From Lachnospira multipara LB2003 (GTDB lineage Bacteria; Bacillota; Clostridia; Lachnospirales; Lachnospiraceae): a stretch of 64,000 bases of DNA. The DNA lies in NCBI RefSeq assembly GCF_000702205.1, contig NZ_JNKW01000007.1, forward strand, positions 62,001-126,000. Reading direction: 5' to 3'. Shown here piece after piece: positions 40,285 through 49,798 of this stretch. The position numbers were made by a program, and so were the translations under genes. The number at the start of each line of letters is the position of its first letter. Position 1 is the stretch's first letter. The notes beneath the pieces are model-generated. The model saw nothing but the letters and a program-made list of their open reading frames with translations. It ran no database searches and was not told where the DNA came from.

Positions 40285-42864
40285 ATGAATCTTTTTAAAT
40301 TAAAAGGGAAAATAAAATGGATAGTATTAGTAGCGTTACTTGCATTAATTGTTTGTCTTTTTAGCTTGCTTGTTATTAAAAAAAGCGACATAAAAGCAAC
40401 TACAACTGTTAGATATCCAATTAAGGTCTTAGAAATTGAGCCAAGTGGTGCTGTTAAATACAATAACTATAATGGAGCAAAAAAGATTTTAAAATGGCTT
40501 GGAATAACTAATAGCAAAATGACCTCTAGTAATTATAAGAATTATGTGGAGATAACCACACTTCCATCTAATGGTTTTATTGGAGTTAATGGAGATGTAA
40601 AAAACATATATGATCTTATAATTATAAGCGATTATAATCCAAGTGGTTATATGCCAGGGGATGCTATTCAAGGAAATGGTATCTATGGGCCTAGTGGTAA
40701 ATATTTAATGCTTAACCTAGCAAAAAGCGGGACTACTAATAATTTTTATGCAGCTATGAGTGGCAATGATTTAACCATTAAATCCTTACTAAAGTTAGAA
40801 GAATATATTGATGCAGGAAAGCCACTTATTCTAGCAGATAGTATTATAAATTCCATAACAAAGGACACTAGTACTTCAAATACAAATTATGATGTAAATA
40901 TGTATAAGCTATCAAAATACATCCTTGAAAAAAACGGACATAATACAAGCAATATAGCAAATGAAAATAATGAAAGTGCCAAACTAAATTATATACTTTG
41001 CCCAAATGTTGTACTAGATTCTAAATTTAAGGCTTCATATAGAAATAAAATAATAAGTCAGACTAAGATAGATGCTTCTACTTTAGGGTATTTCCTAGTT
41101 AGTGGATATGTTGGTACTGTTTCAGATACTTATGATTTTGAAGTATTAATTGATAAGAATGGTGATGGAATTTTATCAAAAATGCCAGGAGAAGAATATG
41201 AGGTTTATTACTCATCAATTAAATCCTATGATAATAAAATAACCACTGATAAAAATGGACATTTTGAATTTAGTATAGCCCTTCCACAAGAATTAAGAGG
41301 CTATGTTGGTATAAAAGTTATTGCCACAAATTCAGATGGAATATCAGGAGAGGCAACTGGTTCATTTATTGTAGGTGAAGAGAAAAAAGAAGAGGTTAAG
41401 GTATTACAAATTGTACCCCTTGATAATGTAAGCAATGGCAATTTTTTATTAGCAGGAACAGAGTTTCAAAATAAATTTAGCCAAGTTGAAGATGTGGTTG
41501 GAATAAGTTTAGATGTGGATACAGTAAGTACAAAAACCTTTAATAGCTGGTATAAGAATATTAATTATAGAATAAATTCATCAGATTACTATGACAGTAA
41601 GAAAAATAAGCTTATGGATTATGACATGGTAGTAATTGGTTTTTATGATAACTTTAATAGACAGGATATTAGCGATGAAGATGCACTAAATAATTTAGAA
41701 GACTATATAAATATGGGAAATTCAGTCCTTTTTACGCATGATAATTTTATTTATTCTGCATATTCAGATGATACTTATGAAAATATTAAGGTAGATGAGG
41801 TAAGTTCAGGAAAAAGTACAGACCAAAATCTATCAACAGCCTTTAAGCTTACATCTAGATTTAGAAATCTTGCTGGAATGGATAGATATGGAGTATCTAA
41901 TAAGGATAAGATAAGTGTAGCAGGGAATAATAAAAGCTATGCATTTAATGACAATTTCCAAGGATATACCAATCTTTTTATGATGAGAAGAGGAAGTGAT
42001 AATGGAAATGCTTATAAACTATATACTAATATAGCAGATAAGGTTAATAGCTCCGTTCTTACAACTACAACAGTAACATGTATTAATAAGGGACAGATTA
42101 CAGAATATCCATATAATATTGGCGATAAAATTAATGTTTCAAAGACACATTCACAGTGGTTTACCCTTGATTTAGAGTCAAGTAACTCTAAGTTTTTGGA
42201 TTCAAGTGATGATGTGGTTGTATGGTATTCTCTTTATTCAGATAGTAATAGTTCATACTACAATTTATCAGGTGCAGATGCTCTAAATAATTATTATATT
42301 TATTCTAAAAATAATATAACTTATTCAGGATGCGGACATTCTGGAGTTACAGGAGATGCAGAAATTGAACTTTTTGTAAATACAGTTGTTAAGGCTATTA
42401 AATCTGGTAATTCAGCTCCAGTTTCTGTGGTTGCTTCAGGTGTAAAGATAAATAAGACAACTTATGAGCAGGCAATAAGAATAACTGATATTTATTCTGA
42501 GAATCCATTAGATACAGCATCTAATTATGTTAGATTTACTCCTTCAGATATTGATATGGGTATATCTAATGGTGCCTTTCCATATGGTCTTGCATTTTGG
42601 GATGTGGATAATGATGGAAGTTATGATGCTAATATAGATGTAATTATAAAGGAATATAAAGATGGGGACTATTTAAGAAATAATATAGAAACTGCCATTG
42701 ATTTAAGAGATTATCTAGATTTAAAAAATGGACAAAATGAGACTTTAAGGGATGCCATAAATAAGGGAACACTTAATATTGGAGTTATAACAGAGGATGC
42801 CTATAAATCTAGGGGAACAGCTATAATAAAGTTATCAAGAAGAGATCTTTTTAATCTTGATTAG
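40285..42864 (+). CDS. Large surface protein in tip-adhesin position (DUF5057-like)
   Basis: An 859-aa protein with a basic N-terminus and one membrane helix (about 11-31), otherwise extracytoplasmic. Two related sections begin with YPIKVLEIEPSG (about 44) and EVKVLQIVPLDN (about 371), each followed by a Rossmann-like pattern (DLIIISDYNPSG, DMVVIGFYDNFN). This suggests an internal duplication of a DUF5057-like domain; the DUF name is from memory. A beta-sandwich insert (about 270-365) contains DKNGDG. DVDNDGSYDANID near the end could bind calcium. As last gene of the minor-pilin chain it occupies the place of a PilY1-like tip protein; that role is inference. Confidence 0.7.
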   Translation: MNLFKLKGKIKWIVLVALLALIVCLFSLLVIKKSDIKATTTVRYPIKVLEIEPSGAVKYNNYNGAKKILKWLGITNSKMTSSNYKNYVEITTLPSNGFIGVNGDVKNIYDLIIISDYNPSGYMPGDAIQGNGIYGPSGKYLMLNLAKSGTTNNFYAAMSGNDLTIKSLLKLEEYIDAGKPLILADSIINSITKDTSTSNTNYDVNMYKLSKYILEKNGHNTSNIANENNESAKLNYILCPNVVLDSKFKASYRNKIISQTKIDASTLGYFLVSGYVGTVSDTYDFEVLIDKNGDGILSKMPGEEYEVYYSSIKSYDNKITTDKNGHFEFSIALPQELRGYVGIKVIATNSDGISGEATGSFIVGEEKKEEVKVLQIVPLDNVSNGNFLLAGTEFQNKFSQVEDVVGISLDVDTVSTKTFNSWYKNINYRINSSDYYDSKKNKLMDYDMVVIGFYDNFNRQDISDEDALNNLEDYINMGNSVLFTHDNFIYSAYSDDTYENIKVDEVSSGKSTDQNLSTAFKLTSRFRNLAGMDRYGVSNKDKISVAGNNKSYAFNDNFQGYTNLFMMRRGSDNGNAYKLYTNIADKVNSSVLTTTTVTCINKGQITEYPYNIGDKINVSKTHSQWFTLDLESSNSKFLDSSDDVVVWYSLYSDSNSSYYNLSGADALNNYYIYSKNNITYSGCGHSGVTGDAEIELFVNTVVKAIKSGNSAPVSVVASGVKINKTTYEQAIRITDIYSENPLDTASNYVRFTPSDIDMGISNGAFPYGLAFWDVDNDGSYDANIDVIIKEYKDGDYLRNNIETAIDLRDYLDLKNGQNETLRDAINKGTLNIGVITEDAYKSRGTAIIKLSRRDLFNLD

Positions 42865-42869
42865 ATTTT

Positions 42870-42908
42870 AATAAAGCAAATTCGACTTAGAATTTGCTTT
42901 ATTTTTAT
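42870..42908 (+). terminator. Terminator ending the pilus locus
   Basis: Perfect 14-bp stem AATAAAGCAAATTC (42870-42883) / GAATTTGCTTTATT (42890-42903), 6-nt loop, then TTTATTT. Confidence 0.93.
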
Positions 42909-43005
42909 TTATATGATATTATCGAAAAAGCTTGTATTCATAAGCAATTCTTTTTATTCAATTCGAATTTATATCCCAAAGAAATTAAAAGGAAAGAAGG
43001 AAAAA

Positions 43006-44553
43006 ATGTATAGTTGTATTAATTGCGCTTCTGTTTATGGACTAGATGCTTTTCTTGTTCATGTTGAAACAGATGTATCACTTGGATTGCCAGACTTTAA
43101 TATGAGTGGCCTTTTAAGTAGCGAAGTTAAGGAGGCTAAGGAAAGGATAAAGGTAGCTATAAAAAATTCTGGTTTTAAATTAGAACCGCAAAAAATTGTG
43201 GTTAATATTTCTCCTGCAGATATAAGAAAGGATGGTACAGGCTTTGATTTACCCATAGCACTGGGAATACTTGCGGCAGTAAAAATCTTAAATTTAGATG
43301 CCATAAAGGATACACTTTGCATTGGTGAGTTAAGTCTAGATGGCAGTATTAAAGGGGTTAAAGGTATTTTACCCTGCGTCCTTATGGCAAAGGATAAGAA
43401 AATTAAAAACGTAATTATTCCAAAAGAAAATGAAGCTGAAGGATTAATTGTTGAAGGAATAAATATTATTACTGCCAATAATCTAAGGGAATGTGTAAAG
43501 TTAATAAATGAGGGCTTACCATCTAATCCCATAAATAGGACTTACTCTTTAGATGAAGAAGAGGAAGATGATAATACTAGGCTTTATAACTGCTTTAGTG
43601 AGGTTAAGGGCCAAATTAGTGCTAAAAGGGCCACAATGATAGCAGTAGCAGGAATGCATAATATTATGTATATTGGACCACCAGGAAGTGGCAAGACTAT
43701 GTTAGCTAGTAGAATACCTGGAATAATGCCAGATATGACAAGAGATGAAATGCTACAGGTAACAAAAATTGCAAGTATATCAGGAAATCTTATAAAATGT
43801 AAGGGTTTAGTAAAAAAACGCCCCTTTAGAAATCCATATCACAATATAACCACAAGCGCTTTAATGGGCGGTGGAGTTTATGCCAAACCAGGAGAAATTA
43901 CCCTTGCAAGTAAGGGAGTATTATTTTTAGATGAAATTACAGAATTTGATTCTAAGGTAATAGAAGGTCTTAGAGGTCCTCTTGAAGATAGAAGAGTAAG
44001 GGTTTCAAGACTAAATTATTCCTATGATTATCCGGCAGATTTTATGCTTGTAGCTGCAATGAATCCCTGTAAATGCGGATATTATCCTGATAAGAACAGG
44101 TGTCATTGCAAGGAGAATGAAATAAAAAGATATATTGGAAAAATAAGTAATCCCATATGGGATAGATTTGACATTTGTATTAAGACAAATGAAATTAAAT
44201 TTAGGGATATATACGAAGATAATAATAACGAAGAGAATAATAAAGGAGAATTAAGTACTAAAGAAATGAAGGAAAAAATCCTTGCTGCTAGAAAGATTCA
44301 GCTTGAACGCTTTAAAGGTACAAGCATTAATTTTAATTCTCAGATGGATTCCAAAATGGTTAATAAATACTGTGAATTGAAAGAAAAGGAACAAAAACTA
44401 ATGGAAAAGTTCTATGAAAAAAAGAGACTTACAGCAAGGGGTTATACAAGGATATTAAAAACGGCAAGAACCATAGCAGATCTAGAAGGATGCAAAGATA
44501 TACAATGGAGCCACATTTCAGAGAGCTTTTCTTATAGAAGTGTTAATGAATAG
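43006..44553 (+). CDS. comM: ComM/YifB family AAA+ helicase
   Basis: A 515-aa Mg-chelatase-like AAA+ protein. N-terminal Lon-like domain (DVSLGLPDFNMSGLLSSEVKEAKERI), Walker A GPPGSGKT (224-231), Walker B GVLFLDEITEF, and the zinc-like Cys cluster AAMNPCKCGYYPDKNRCHCKE. In transformable bacteria ComM is a hexameric helicase that extends heteroduplex during natural transformation. Standing between the pilus genes and dprA supports that use. ATG 43006 follows AAGAAGGA and fits the family start; the open frame upstream reaches the preceding terminator. Confidence 0.93.
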   Translation: MYSCINCASVYGLDAFLVHVETDVSLGLPDFNMSGLLSSEVKEAKERIKVAIKNSGFKLEPQKIVVNISPADIRKDGTGFDLPIALGILAAVKILNLDAIKDTLCIGELSLDGSIKGVKGILPCVLMAKDKKIKNVIIPKENEAEGLIVEGINIITANNLRECVKLINEGLPSNPINRTYSLDEEEEDDNTRLYNCFSEVKGQISAKRATMIAVAGMHNIMYIGPPGSGKTMLASRIPGIMPDMTRDEMLQVTKIASISGNLIKCKGLVKKRPFRNPYHNITTSALMGGGVYAKPGEITLASKGVLFLDEITEFDSKVIEGLRGPLEDRRVRVSRLNYSYDYPADFMLVAAMNPCKCGYYPDKNRCHCKENEIKRYIGKISNPIWDRFDICIKTNEIKFRDIYEDNNNEENNKGELSTKEMKEKILAARKIQLERFKGTSINFNSQMDSKMVNKYCELKEKEQKLMEKFYEKKRLTARGYTRILKTARTIADLEGCKDIQWSHISESFSYRSVNE

Positions 44554-44560
44554 GAGGCTT

Positions 44561-45706
44561 ATGACAAAAGATGTAGAAGAAGGCTTTTATTGGTATTGGC
44601 TAAATAATATACCAAGAGTTGGTAATATAAAGATACACAATCTTCTTGATAGATTTAAAAGCCCTAAAAATATATATAGTGCAAGCTTTAAAGACTATAC
44701 GCAAGTAGCTAAAATATCTATTAATGATGCCAAACAAATTGATTTAGCCAAAAAAAGCGAATACATATATAATGACTATAAAAAATTGATAAAATCAGAC
44801 ATGAATTTTACATATCCAGTAAGTAATGATTATCCAAAAGCATTACTTAATCTAAATGATTATCCAGTTAATTTATTTTATTATGGCAAACTAGCAGATG
44901 AGAATAAACCAATAGTATCAATAATAGGTACAAGGGAGTGCACAAATTACGGAAGAAAGATAGCCTATGAATTTGGCAAGGCTTTTGCTAAGATGGGAAT
45001 TCAAGTAATAAGTGGAATGGCACTTGGAGTAGACTATTATGGACAAAAGGGAGCTATTGATAATGGTGGCTATTCCCTTGGAGTGCTTGGATGTGGCGTG
45101 GACTTATGTTATCCAAGATATAATTATGATTTATATGAAAAATTGAAAATAAAGGGTGGAGTTTTATCAGAATATAAGCCGCACACTCCTGCAATTCCAG
45201 CAAGTTTTCCTATGCGTAATAGAATAATTAGTGGACTTTCCGATGCCATAGTGGTGGTTGAAGCAAGAAGAAAAAGTGGAACTAAAATAACAGTTGAGCA
45301 TGCCCTTGAAAATGGAAAGGATATTTTTGTGGTTCCAGGAAGAATTGGAGACGAGTTGTCATATGGCTGTCTTGAAATGCTTTCAGATGGGGCAAATCTT
45401 ATACTTGAGCCAGCTGATATTTGTAAATGTGAAAGAGTAAAAGAGAAATTATTTAATAGTAGCCAAAGCAAGACAATTTCAAGTCAAAATACACAATTTA
45501 GACACAATTCTTTAAATTCCCCTATTGCAAGCCCTAGAAATATGGTGTATAGTGAACTCGATTTGTATCCTTGTTCCTTAGATGATTTAGTGAAGAAGAC
45601 AGGGTTACCTTTAAGTAACGTGGTAGAAAATTTATTAGAACTTGAGTTAGAGGGCTTAGTAGAGGAAACAGCTAAGAATTACTATGCAAAGATACAGATA
45701 AGTTAG
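44561..45706 (+). CDS. dprA: DNA processing protein DprA
   Basis: A 381-aa DprA (Smf) protein that loads RecA on incoming single-stranded DNA. An N-terminal HhH/SAM-like region (IPRVGNIKIHNLLDRF), the Rossmann core (VSIIGTRECTNYGRKIAYEF, VISGMALGVDYYGQKGA, LGCGVDLCYPRYN, SFPMRNRIISGLSD, VPGRIGDELSYGC) and a C-terminal winged-helix-like end. AGGAGG lies three bases before ATG 44561, slightly close, and overlaps the end of comM. The order dprA-topA-codY-flgB is also seen in B. subtilis. Confidence 0.93.
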   Translation: MTKDVEEGFYWYWLNNIPRVGNIKIHNLLDRFKSPKNIYSASFKDYTQVAKISINDAKQIDLAKKSEYIYNDYKKLIKSDMNFTYPVSNDYPKALLNLNDYPVNLFYYGKLADENKPIVSIIGTRECTNYGRKIAYEFGKAFAKMGIQVISGMALGVDYYGQKGAIDNGGYSLGVLGCGVDLCYPRYNYDLYEKLKIKGGVLSEYKPHTPAIPASFPMRNRIISGLSDAIVVVEARRKSGTKITVEHALENGKDIFVVPGRIGDELSYGCLEMLSDGANLILEPADICKCERVKEKLFNSSQSKTISSQNTQFRHNSLNSPIASPRNMVYSELDLYPCSLDDLVKKTGLPLSNVVENLLELELEGLVEETAKNYYAKIQIS

Positions 45707-45767
45707 AAATAGCATTATTGCTAATAAGTCCAGATTTTGGGCTTAAAGAAACGGAGGAAAGTTTTAA

Positions 45768-47840
45768 GTGGCTAAGTATTTAGTTATAGTGGAATCGCCA
45801 GCAAAGGTTAAAACAATAGGCAAATTTTTAGGATCTAATTATAAAGTAATGGCATCGCAAGGTCATGTAAGAGACCTTCCAAAGTCACAACTTGGTATTG
45901 ATGTAGAGAATGATTATGAACCTAAATATATAACAATTAGAGGTAAGGGTGAATTACTTGCAGCCTTAAGAAAGGAAGCTAAAAAGGCTGATAAGATATA
46001 TCTTGCAACCGATCCCGATCGTGAAGGAGAGGCTATTTCTTGGCATTTAGCAGCTGCACTTAAATTGGAAGAAAAAGACATTTATAGAATTACATTCAAT
46101 GAAATCACTAAGAGTGCAGTTAAAGAATCATTAAAGAATGCTAGAAAAATCGACATGAACTTAGTTGATGCACAGCAGGCAAGACGAGCTTTAGATAGAA
46201 TTGTGGGATATGGTATTAGTCCACTTTTATGGGCTAAGATAAAAAGAGGTTTATCAGCAGGTAGAGTACAGTCAGTTGCGCTTAGAATAATTTGCGACAG
46301 AGAGAATTTAATAGATGAATTTATTCCTGAAGAGTATTGGACAATGGAGGCAACTCTTAATATTAAGAATGAAAAAAAGCCAATAGTTGCTCAATTTGTT
46401 GGAGATGAGAATGGCAAGATTGAAATTAAGACTAAAGCTCAAATGGAAGAAATACTAGAAGAAGTAAAGAAAAATACATTTAGCGTTGATTCAATTAAGA
46501 AGGGTGAAAGAAACAAAAAAGCCCCACTTCCATTTACAACAAGTACAATGCAACAGGAAGCTGCTAAGGCTCTTAATTTTGCAACACAAAAAACTATGAG
46601 AATTGCTCAGCAGTTATATGAAGGCGTGGAAATTGAAGGAAGAGGAAGTATTGGTTTAATTACATACCTACGTACTGATTCTACAAGAGTTGCTAATGAG
46701 GCTGTAGAAACAACTGCTAAATTTATTGAGGAAAATTATGGACTAGAATATGCAGCTGGTAAAAGAACTGATAAAAAGGGTGATGAAAAGCGTATTCAGG
46801 ATGCTCACGAAGCAATTCGTCCAACAGACCTTAGTTTATCTCCAGTAGTTGTTAAGGATTCTCTTTCAAGAGACCAGTTTAGACTATATCAGCTTATCTG
46901 GAAGAGATTTATTGCAAGCCAGATGGCAGGCGCAGTTTATGAAACAACATCAGTTAAGATTAAGGCTGGTAAATATAGATTCTCAGTTGCTGCAACAAAG
47001 GTTAAATTTGAAGGTTTCATGGCAATTTATAAGGAAGCTGATGATAATGAGAAGAGTAATACCCTAGCTAAGGGCCTTGACCTTGATACTAAGCTTAGCC
47101 TTGAGAATATTGAAGGCATACAGCATTTTACACAGCCACCAGCTCATTTTACAGAAGCAAGTTTAGTAAAGACTCTAGAAGAGCTTGGAATTGGTAGACC
47201 ATCTACTTATGCACCTACAATTTCAACAATTATTGCTAGACACTATGTTGCTAAGGAACAAAAAAACCTATATGTAACAGAACTTGGTAGCGCAGTAAAT
47301 AATGCAATGATGACGGCTTTTCCAGTTATTGTAAATACACAGTTTACAGCTAATATGGAGAGCTTACTTGATGGTGTAGAAGAGGGTAATGTGGAATGGA
47401 AAGACATTATTAGAAACTTCTACCCAGACCTAAAAGAAGCTATTGATTTAGCTGAAAAAGAATTGGAAAATGTCACAATTGAAGATGAGGTTACAGATGT
47501 AATTTGCGAAAATTGTGGTAGAAATATGGTTGTAAAATATGGACCTCATGGTAAATTCCTTGCATGTCCAGGATTCCCAGATTGTAGAAATACTAAGCCA
47601 TATCTAGAAAAGATAGGTGTTGCCTGCCCTAAGTGTGGTAAGGATGTTATTCTTAAAAAGACTAAGAAGGGCAGAATTTTCTATGGTTGTGAAGGTTATC
47701 CAGAATGTGATTTTGTTTCATGGCAGAAACCTTCAACAAAAAAATGTCCAGATTGCGGCGGCTATATGGTTATAAAGGGTCAGAAGCTAGCTTGTGCAAA
47801 TCCTGAGTGCGGTCATGTTGAAGTAATAAGTAAAGAATAA
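45768..47840 (+). CDS. topA: DNA topoisomerase I
   Basis: A 690-aa type IA topoisomerase that relaxes negative supercoils. TOPRIM motifs IVESPAKVKTIGKFLG and TDPDREGEAISWHL, the active-site GLITYLRTDSTR (Tyr300), and two or three C-terminal zinc ribbons (CENCGRNMVVKYGPHGKFLAC, CPKCGKDVILKKTKKGRIFY, CPDCGGYMV). The start is GTG 45768 after CGGAGGAAAG. It precedes codY by 16 bp. Confidence 0.96.
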   Translation: MAKYLVIVESPAKVKTIGKFLGSNYKVMASQGHVRDLPKSQLGIDVENDYEPKYITIRGKGELLAALRKEAKKADKIYLATDPDREGEAISWHLAAALKLEEKDIYRITFNEITKSAVKESLKNARKIDMNLVDAQQARRALDRIVGYGISPLLWAKIKRGLSAGRVQSVALRIICDRENLIDEFIPEEYWTMEATLNIKNEKKPIVAQFVGDENGKIEIKTKAQMEEILEEVKKNTFSVDSIKKGERNKKAPLPFTTSTMQQEAAKALNFATQKTMRIAQQLYEGVEIEGRGSIGLITYLRTDSTRVANEAVETTAKFIEENYGLEYAAGKRTDKKGDEKRIQDAHEAIRPTDLSLSPVVVKDSLSRDQFRLYQLIWKRFIASQMAGAVYETTSVKIKAGKYRFSVAATKVKFEGFMAIYKEADDNEKSNTLAKGLDLDTKLSLENIEGIQHFTQPPAHFTEASLVKTLEELGIGRPSTYAPTISTIIARHYVAKEQKNLYVTELGSAVNNAMMTAFPVIVNTQFTANMESLLDGVEEGNVEWKDIIRNFYPDLKEAIDLAEKELENVTIEDEVTDVICENCGRNMVVKYGPHGKFLACPGFPDCRNTKPYLEKIGVACPKCGKDVILKKTKKGRIFYGCEGYPECDFVSWQKPSTKKCPDCGGYMVIKGQKLACANPECGHVEVISKE

Positions 47841-47856
47841 ATAATAGGTGGTTTTT

Positions 47857-48615
47857 ATGAGTATAGAATTATTAGACAAAACTCGTAAAATAAATAAAAT
47901 ATTACATAATAACCATATGCTAAGGATAAATTTTACAGATATCTGTCTTTGCTTATCAGATATTCTAAAATCAGATATTTTGGTGATTTCTAAGAAGGGA
48001 AAAGTTTTAGGAAGAGCAAGACATAATGATTTTCAGATTTTAGATATAGCTATTACTAAGGGCGGATTTATTGATAAAGCATTAAATGAACGACTCTTAA
48101 GTATTCTTAGTACAAATGAAAATGTAAATCTAGCTACCTTAGGATTTAAGGAAGATAGAATAGCTAATATAAGTGCTTTAATTACACCAATTTACATTGC
48201 CGGAAAAAGACTAGGCACACTTTTTATTTGTAGAGATGAAAATGATTATGATATAGACGATATTATACTTAGTGAATATGGTACAACAGTTATAGGTTTA
48301 AGTCTTATGCAGTCAGTTAATGAGGAGTCAGCAACAGATGCAAGAAAAAGACAGGTAGTTAAGCTTGCAATTTCAACCCTCTCCTCTTCAGAATTGATTG
48401 CTATGAAGGCAGTATTAAACGAATTAGATGGTTTTGAAGGAATATTAGTCGCTTCTCGTATTGCTGATAAGGTTGGTATTACAAGATCAGTTATTGTAAA
48501 TGCTCTAAGAAAATTTGAAAGCGCTAACATAATTGAAACAAGATCTTCTGGTATGAAGGGAACATATATCAAAGTAGTTAATGATTTGGTCTTTGATGAG
48601 ATAAAAACCTTCTAA
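47857..48615 (+). CDS. codY: Global nutritional regulator CodY
   Basis: A 252-aa CodY, which binds branched-chain amino acids and GTP and represses transport, metabolism, motility and virulence genes in nutrient-rich Firmicutes. An N-terminal GAF domain (about 1-150) is followed by a winged helix with EGILVASRIADKVGITRSVI (about 196-215) and SGMKGTYIKV. ATG 47857 with TAGGTGG upstream; an earlier in-frame start overlaps the SD. It lies immediately before the flagellar operon, as in B. subtilis. Confidence 0.95.
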   Translation: MSIELLDKTRKINKILHNNHMLRINFTDICLCLSDILKSDILVISKKGKVLGRARHNDFQILDIAITKGGFIDKALNERLLSILSTNENVNLATLGFKEDRIANISALITPIYIAGKRLGTLFICRDENDYDIDDIILSEYGTTVIGLSLMQSVNEESATDARKRQVVKLAISTLSSSELIAMKAVLNELDGFEGILVASRIADKVGITRSVIVNALRKFESANIIETRSSGMKGTYIKVVNDLVFDEIKTF

Positions 48616-48638
48616 AAGAATAAAATAAACAAATACTC

Positions 48639-48667
48639 TTGCTTTTTCACTATTGGAATAGTAAAAT
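48639..48667 (+). promoter_or_regulatory. Promoter of possible short transcript
   Basis: TTGCTT (48639-48644), 17 bp, TAAAAT (48662-48667). Transcription from here would run into the terminator at 48701, producing an RNA of about 60 nt. Confidence 0.45.
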
Positions 48668-48673
48668 AGTACT

Positions 48674-48735
48674 ATCCAAGGAGGATGAAGCGACGAATGG
48701 ATGGATCCACGAAAGTGGGTCCATTTTTGTTTTTA
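48674..48735 (+). ncRNA. Candidate short terminated RNA between codY and flgB
   Basis: About 60 nt between a plausible promoter and a strong terminator. It carries four GGA motifs: AAGGAGGA, then AATGGATGGAT in the terminator arm. GGA motifs are what CsrA binds, and CsrA commonly controls flagellin in flagellated Firmicutes. An upstream hairpin (TTGGAATAGT / ACTATCCAA, 48654-48679) overlaps the promoter. No conserved riboswitch class is recognised. It may simply be the 3' end of codY mRNA. Confidence 0.35.
48701..48735 (+). terminator. Terminator after codY
   Basis: ATGGATCCAC (48701-48710), tetraloop GAAA, GTGGGTCCAT (one G-U pair), then TTTTGTTTTT. Confidence 0.92.
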
Positions 48736-48789
48736 TCCCAAAATCTTAGTTTCGTCTTATTTTTAGAAGGGCTGTAAGGGAAAAACAAC

Positions 48790-48817
48790 TTGTGTTTTTC
48801 TAAAAATATTTTATAAT
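48790..48817 (+). promoter_or_regulatory. Candidate vegetative promoter of flagellar operon
   Basis: TTGTGT (48790-48795), 16-bp spacer, perfect TATAAT (48812-48817), about 55 nt before flgB. The -35 box overlaps the 3' side of a small hairpin GAAAAACA / TGTTTTTC (48780-48800). Confidence 0.6.
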
Positions 48818-48879
48818 TAAGATAGTATTTACGTGAATTAAATTTAATACAAGGCTTTTTCTTATGAAAGGAGAAATTT

Positions 48880-49272
48880 ATGTCAACGGGAGCATTTGGT
48901 TATGTGAATTTGCTTACCACAGCAGCAAATGCCAGTTGGGCTAGAGAAGAAGTACTTAGTAACAATATCGCAAATGTTGATACTCCAAACTATAAAAGGC
49001 AAGACATTGAATTTACAACATTTTTAGAAAACGCATTACAACGAGCTGGAAGCGATGCTACTTCTTTAACTCAAAGGGTGAGTAAACTAAATTATAACGA
49101 TATTGCTATTAGAACTTATACAGATAATAGTACATTGTCTTATAGACTTGATGGTAATAACGTGGATTTATCAACTGAAAATGTAGAACTTGCTTCAGAA
49201 CAACTAAATTACACAGGCTTAGTTGATAGTATTAATAACGAATTTAAAAGATTTGGCTATGTAATTAAGTAA
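48880..49272 (+). CDS. flgB: Flagellar basal-body rod protein FlgB
   Basis: A 130-aa proximal rod subunit. The N-terminal motif SNNIANVDTPNYKRQDIEF is the rod/hook family signature. The middle is rich in Asn/Thr and the C-terminus (ENVELASEQLNYTGLVDSI) forms the partner helix. First gene of the flagellar operon, with SD GAAAGGAG. Confidence 0.96.
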   Translation: MSTGAFGYVNLLTTAANASWAREEVLSNNIANVDTPNYKRQDIEFTTFLENALQRAGSDATSLTQRVSKLNYNDIAIRTYTDNSTLSYRLDGNNVDLSTENVELASEQLNYTGLVDSINNEFKRFGYVIK

Positions 49273-49295
49273 GTTTTAAGGATGGAGCGTGATTT

Positions 49296-49784
49296 ATGGC
49301 TATTTTTACAAGCTTTAATATAAGTGCGTCGGGTATGACAGCACAACAATTAAGAACAGATGTTATTGCTGAAAATATTGCCAATGCTGATACAACAAGA
49401 ACTTCAACTGGTAAACCTTATGTTAAGAAAAACGTTGTATTTACAGAAAAAACCCTAACAGGAACATATCTTGGTAAAAAGGGGAGTGTATATAGTGGCT
49501 ATTCCTCTTTTGCAGATGCACTAAGAATGGCAAATGGTGGAGTCGTAGGCAATGGCGTTAAGGTTACAAGAATTTATGAGGATACTAATCAGGATATGAA
49601 TATTGTATATGATCCAAATCATCCTGATGCTGATGAGAATGGATATGTAACCTATCCAAATGTAAATGTAGTTCAGGAAATGACGGATTTAATTGATGCA
49701 TCAAGAACCTACGAAGCTAATATTTCAGCTTTTAATGCAGCTAAAGCAATGGCTCAAAAGGGCCTAACAATAGGGGAACAATAA
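49296..49784 (+). CDS. flgC: Flagellar basal-body rod protein FlgC
   Basis: A 162-aa proximal rod subunit. FNISASGMTAQQLRTDVIAENIANADTTR-type N-terminus (here split by normal spacing) and C-terminal VNVVQEMTDLIDASRTYEAN are diagnostic. It is slightly longer than E. coli FlgC (134 aa) in the central loop. SD GGATGGAG-like. Confidence 0.95.
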   Translation: MAIFTSFNISASGMTAQQLRTDVIAENIANADTTRTSTGKPYVKKNVVFTEKTLTGTYLGKKGSVYSGYSSFADALRMANGGVVGNGVKVTRIYEDTNQDMNIVYDPNHPDADENGYVTYPNVNVVQEMTDLIDASRTYEANISAFNAAKAMAQKGLTIGEQ

Positions 49785-49798
49785 TTATTTTTAAAGAT

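Noticed and set aside
42913-43005. 31-residue N-terminal extension of ComM
   Set aside because: It begins just after the pilus terminator with no ribosome site. The family consensus starts at ATG 43006.
48616-48680. Palindrome ATAGTACTAT after codY as an operator
   Set aside because: It is part of the longer imperfect hairpin TTGGAATAGT / ACTATCCAA, and no regulator is suggested; described under the candidate RNA instead.
48681-48798. Short ORF starting ATG at 48683 or 48695 after AGGAGG
   Set aside because: Its frame runs straight through the codY terminator stem and T-run, and the encoded residues are low complexity. More likely untranslated.
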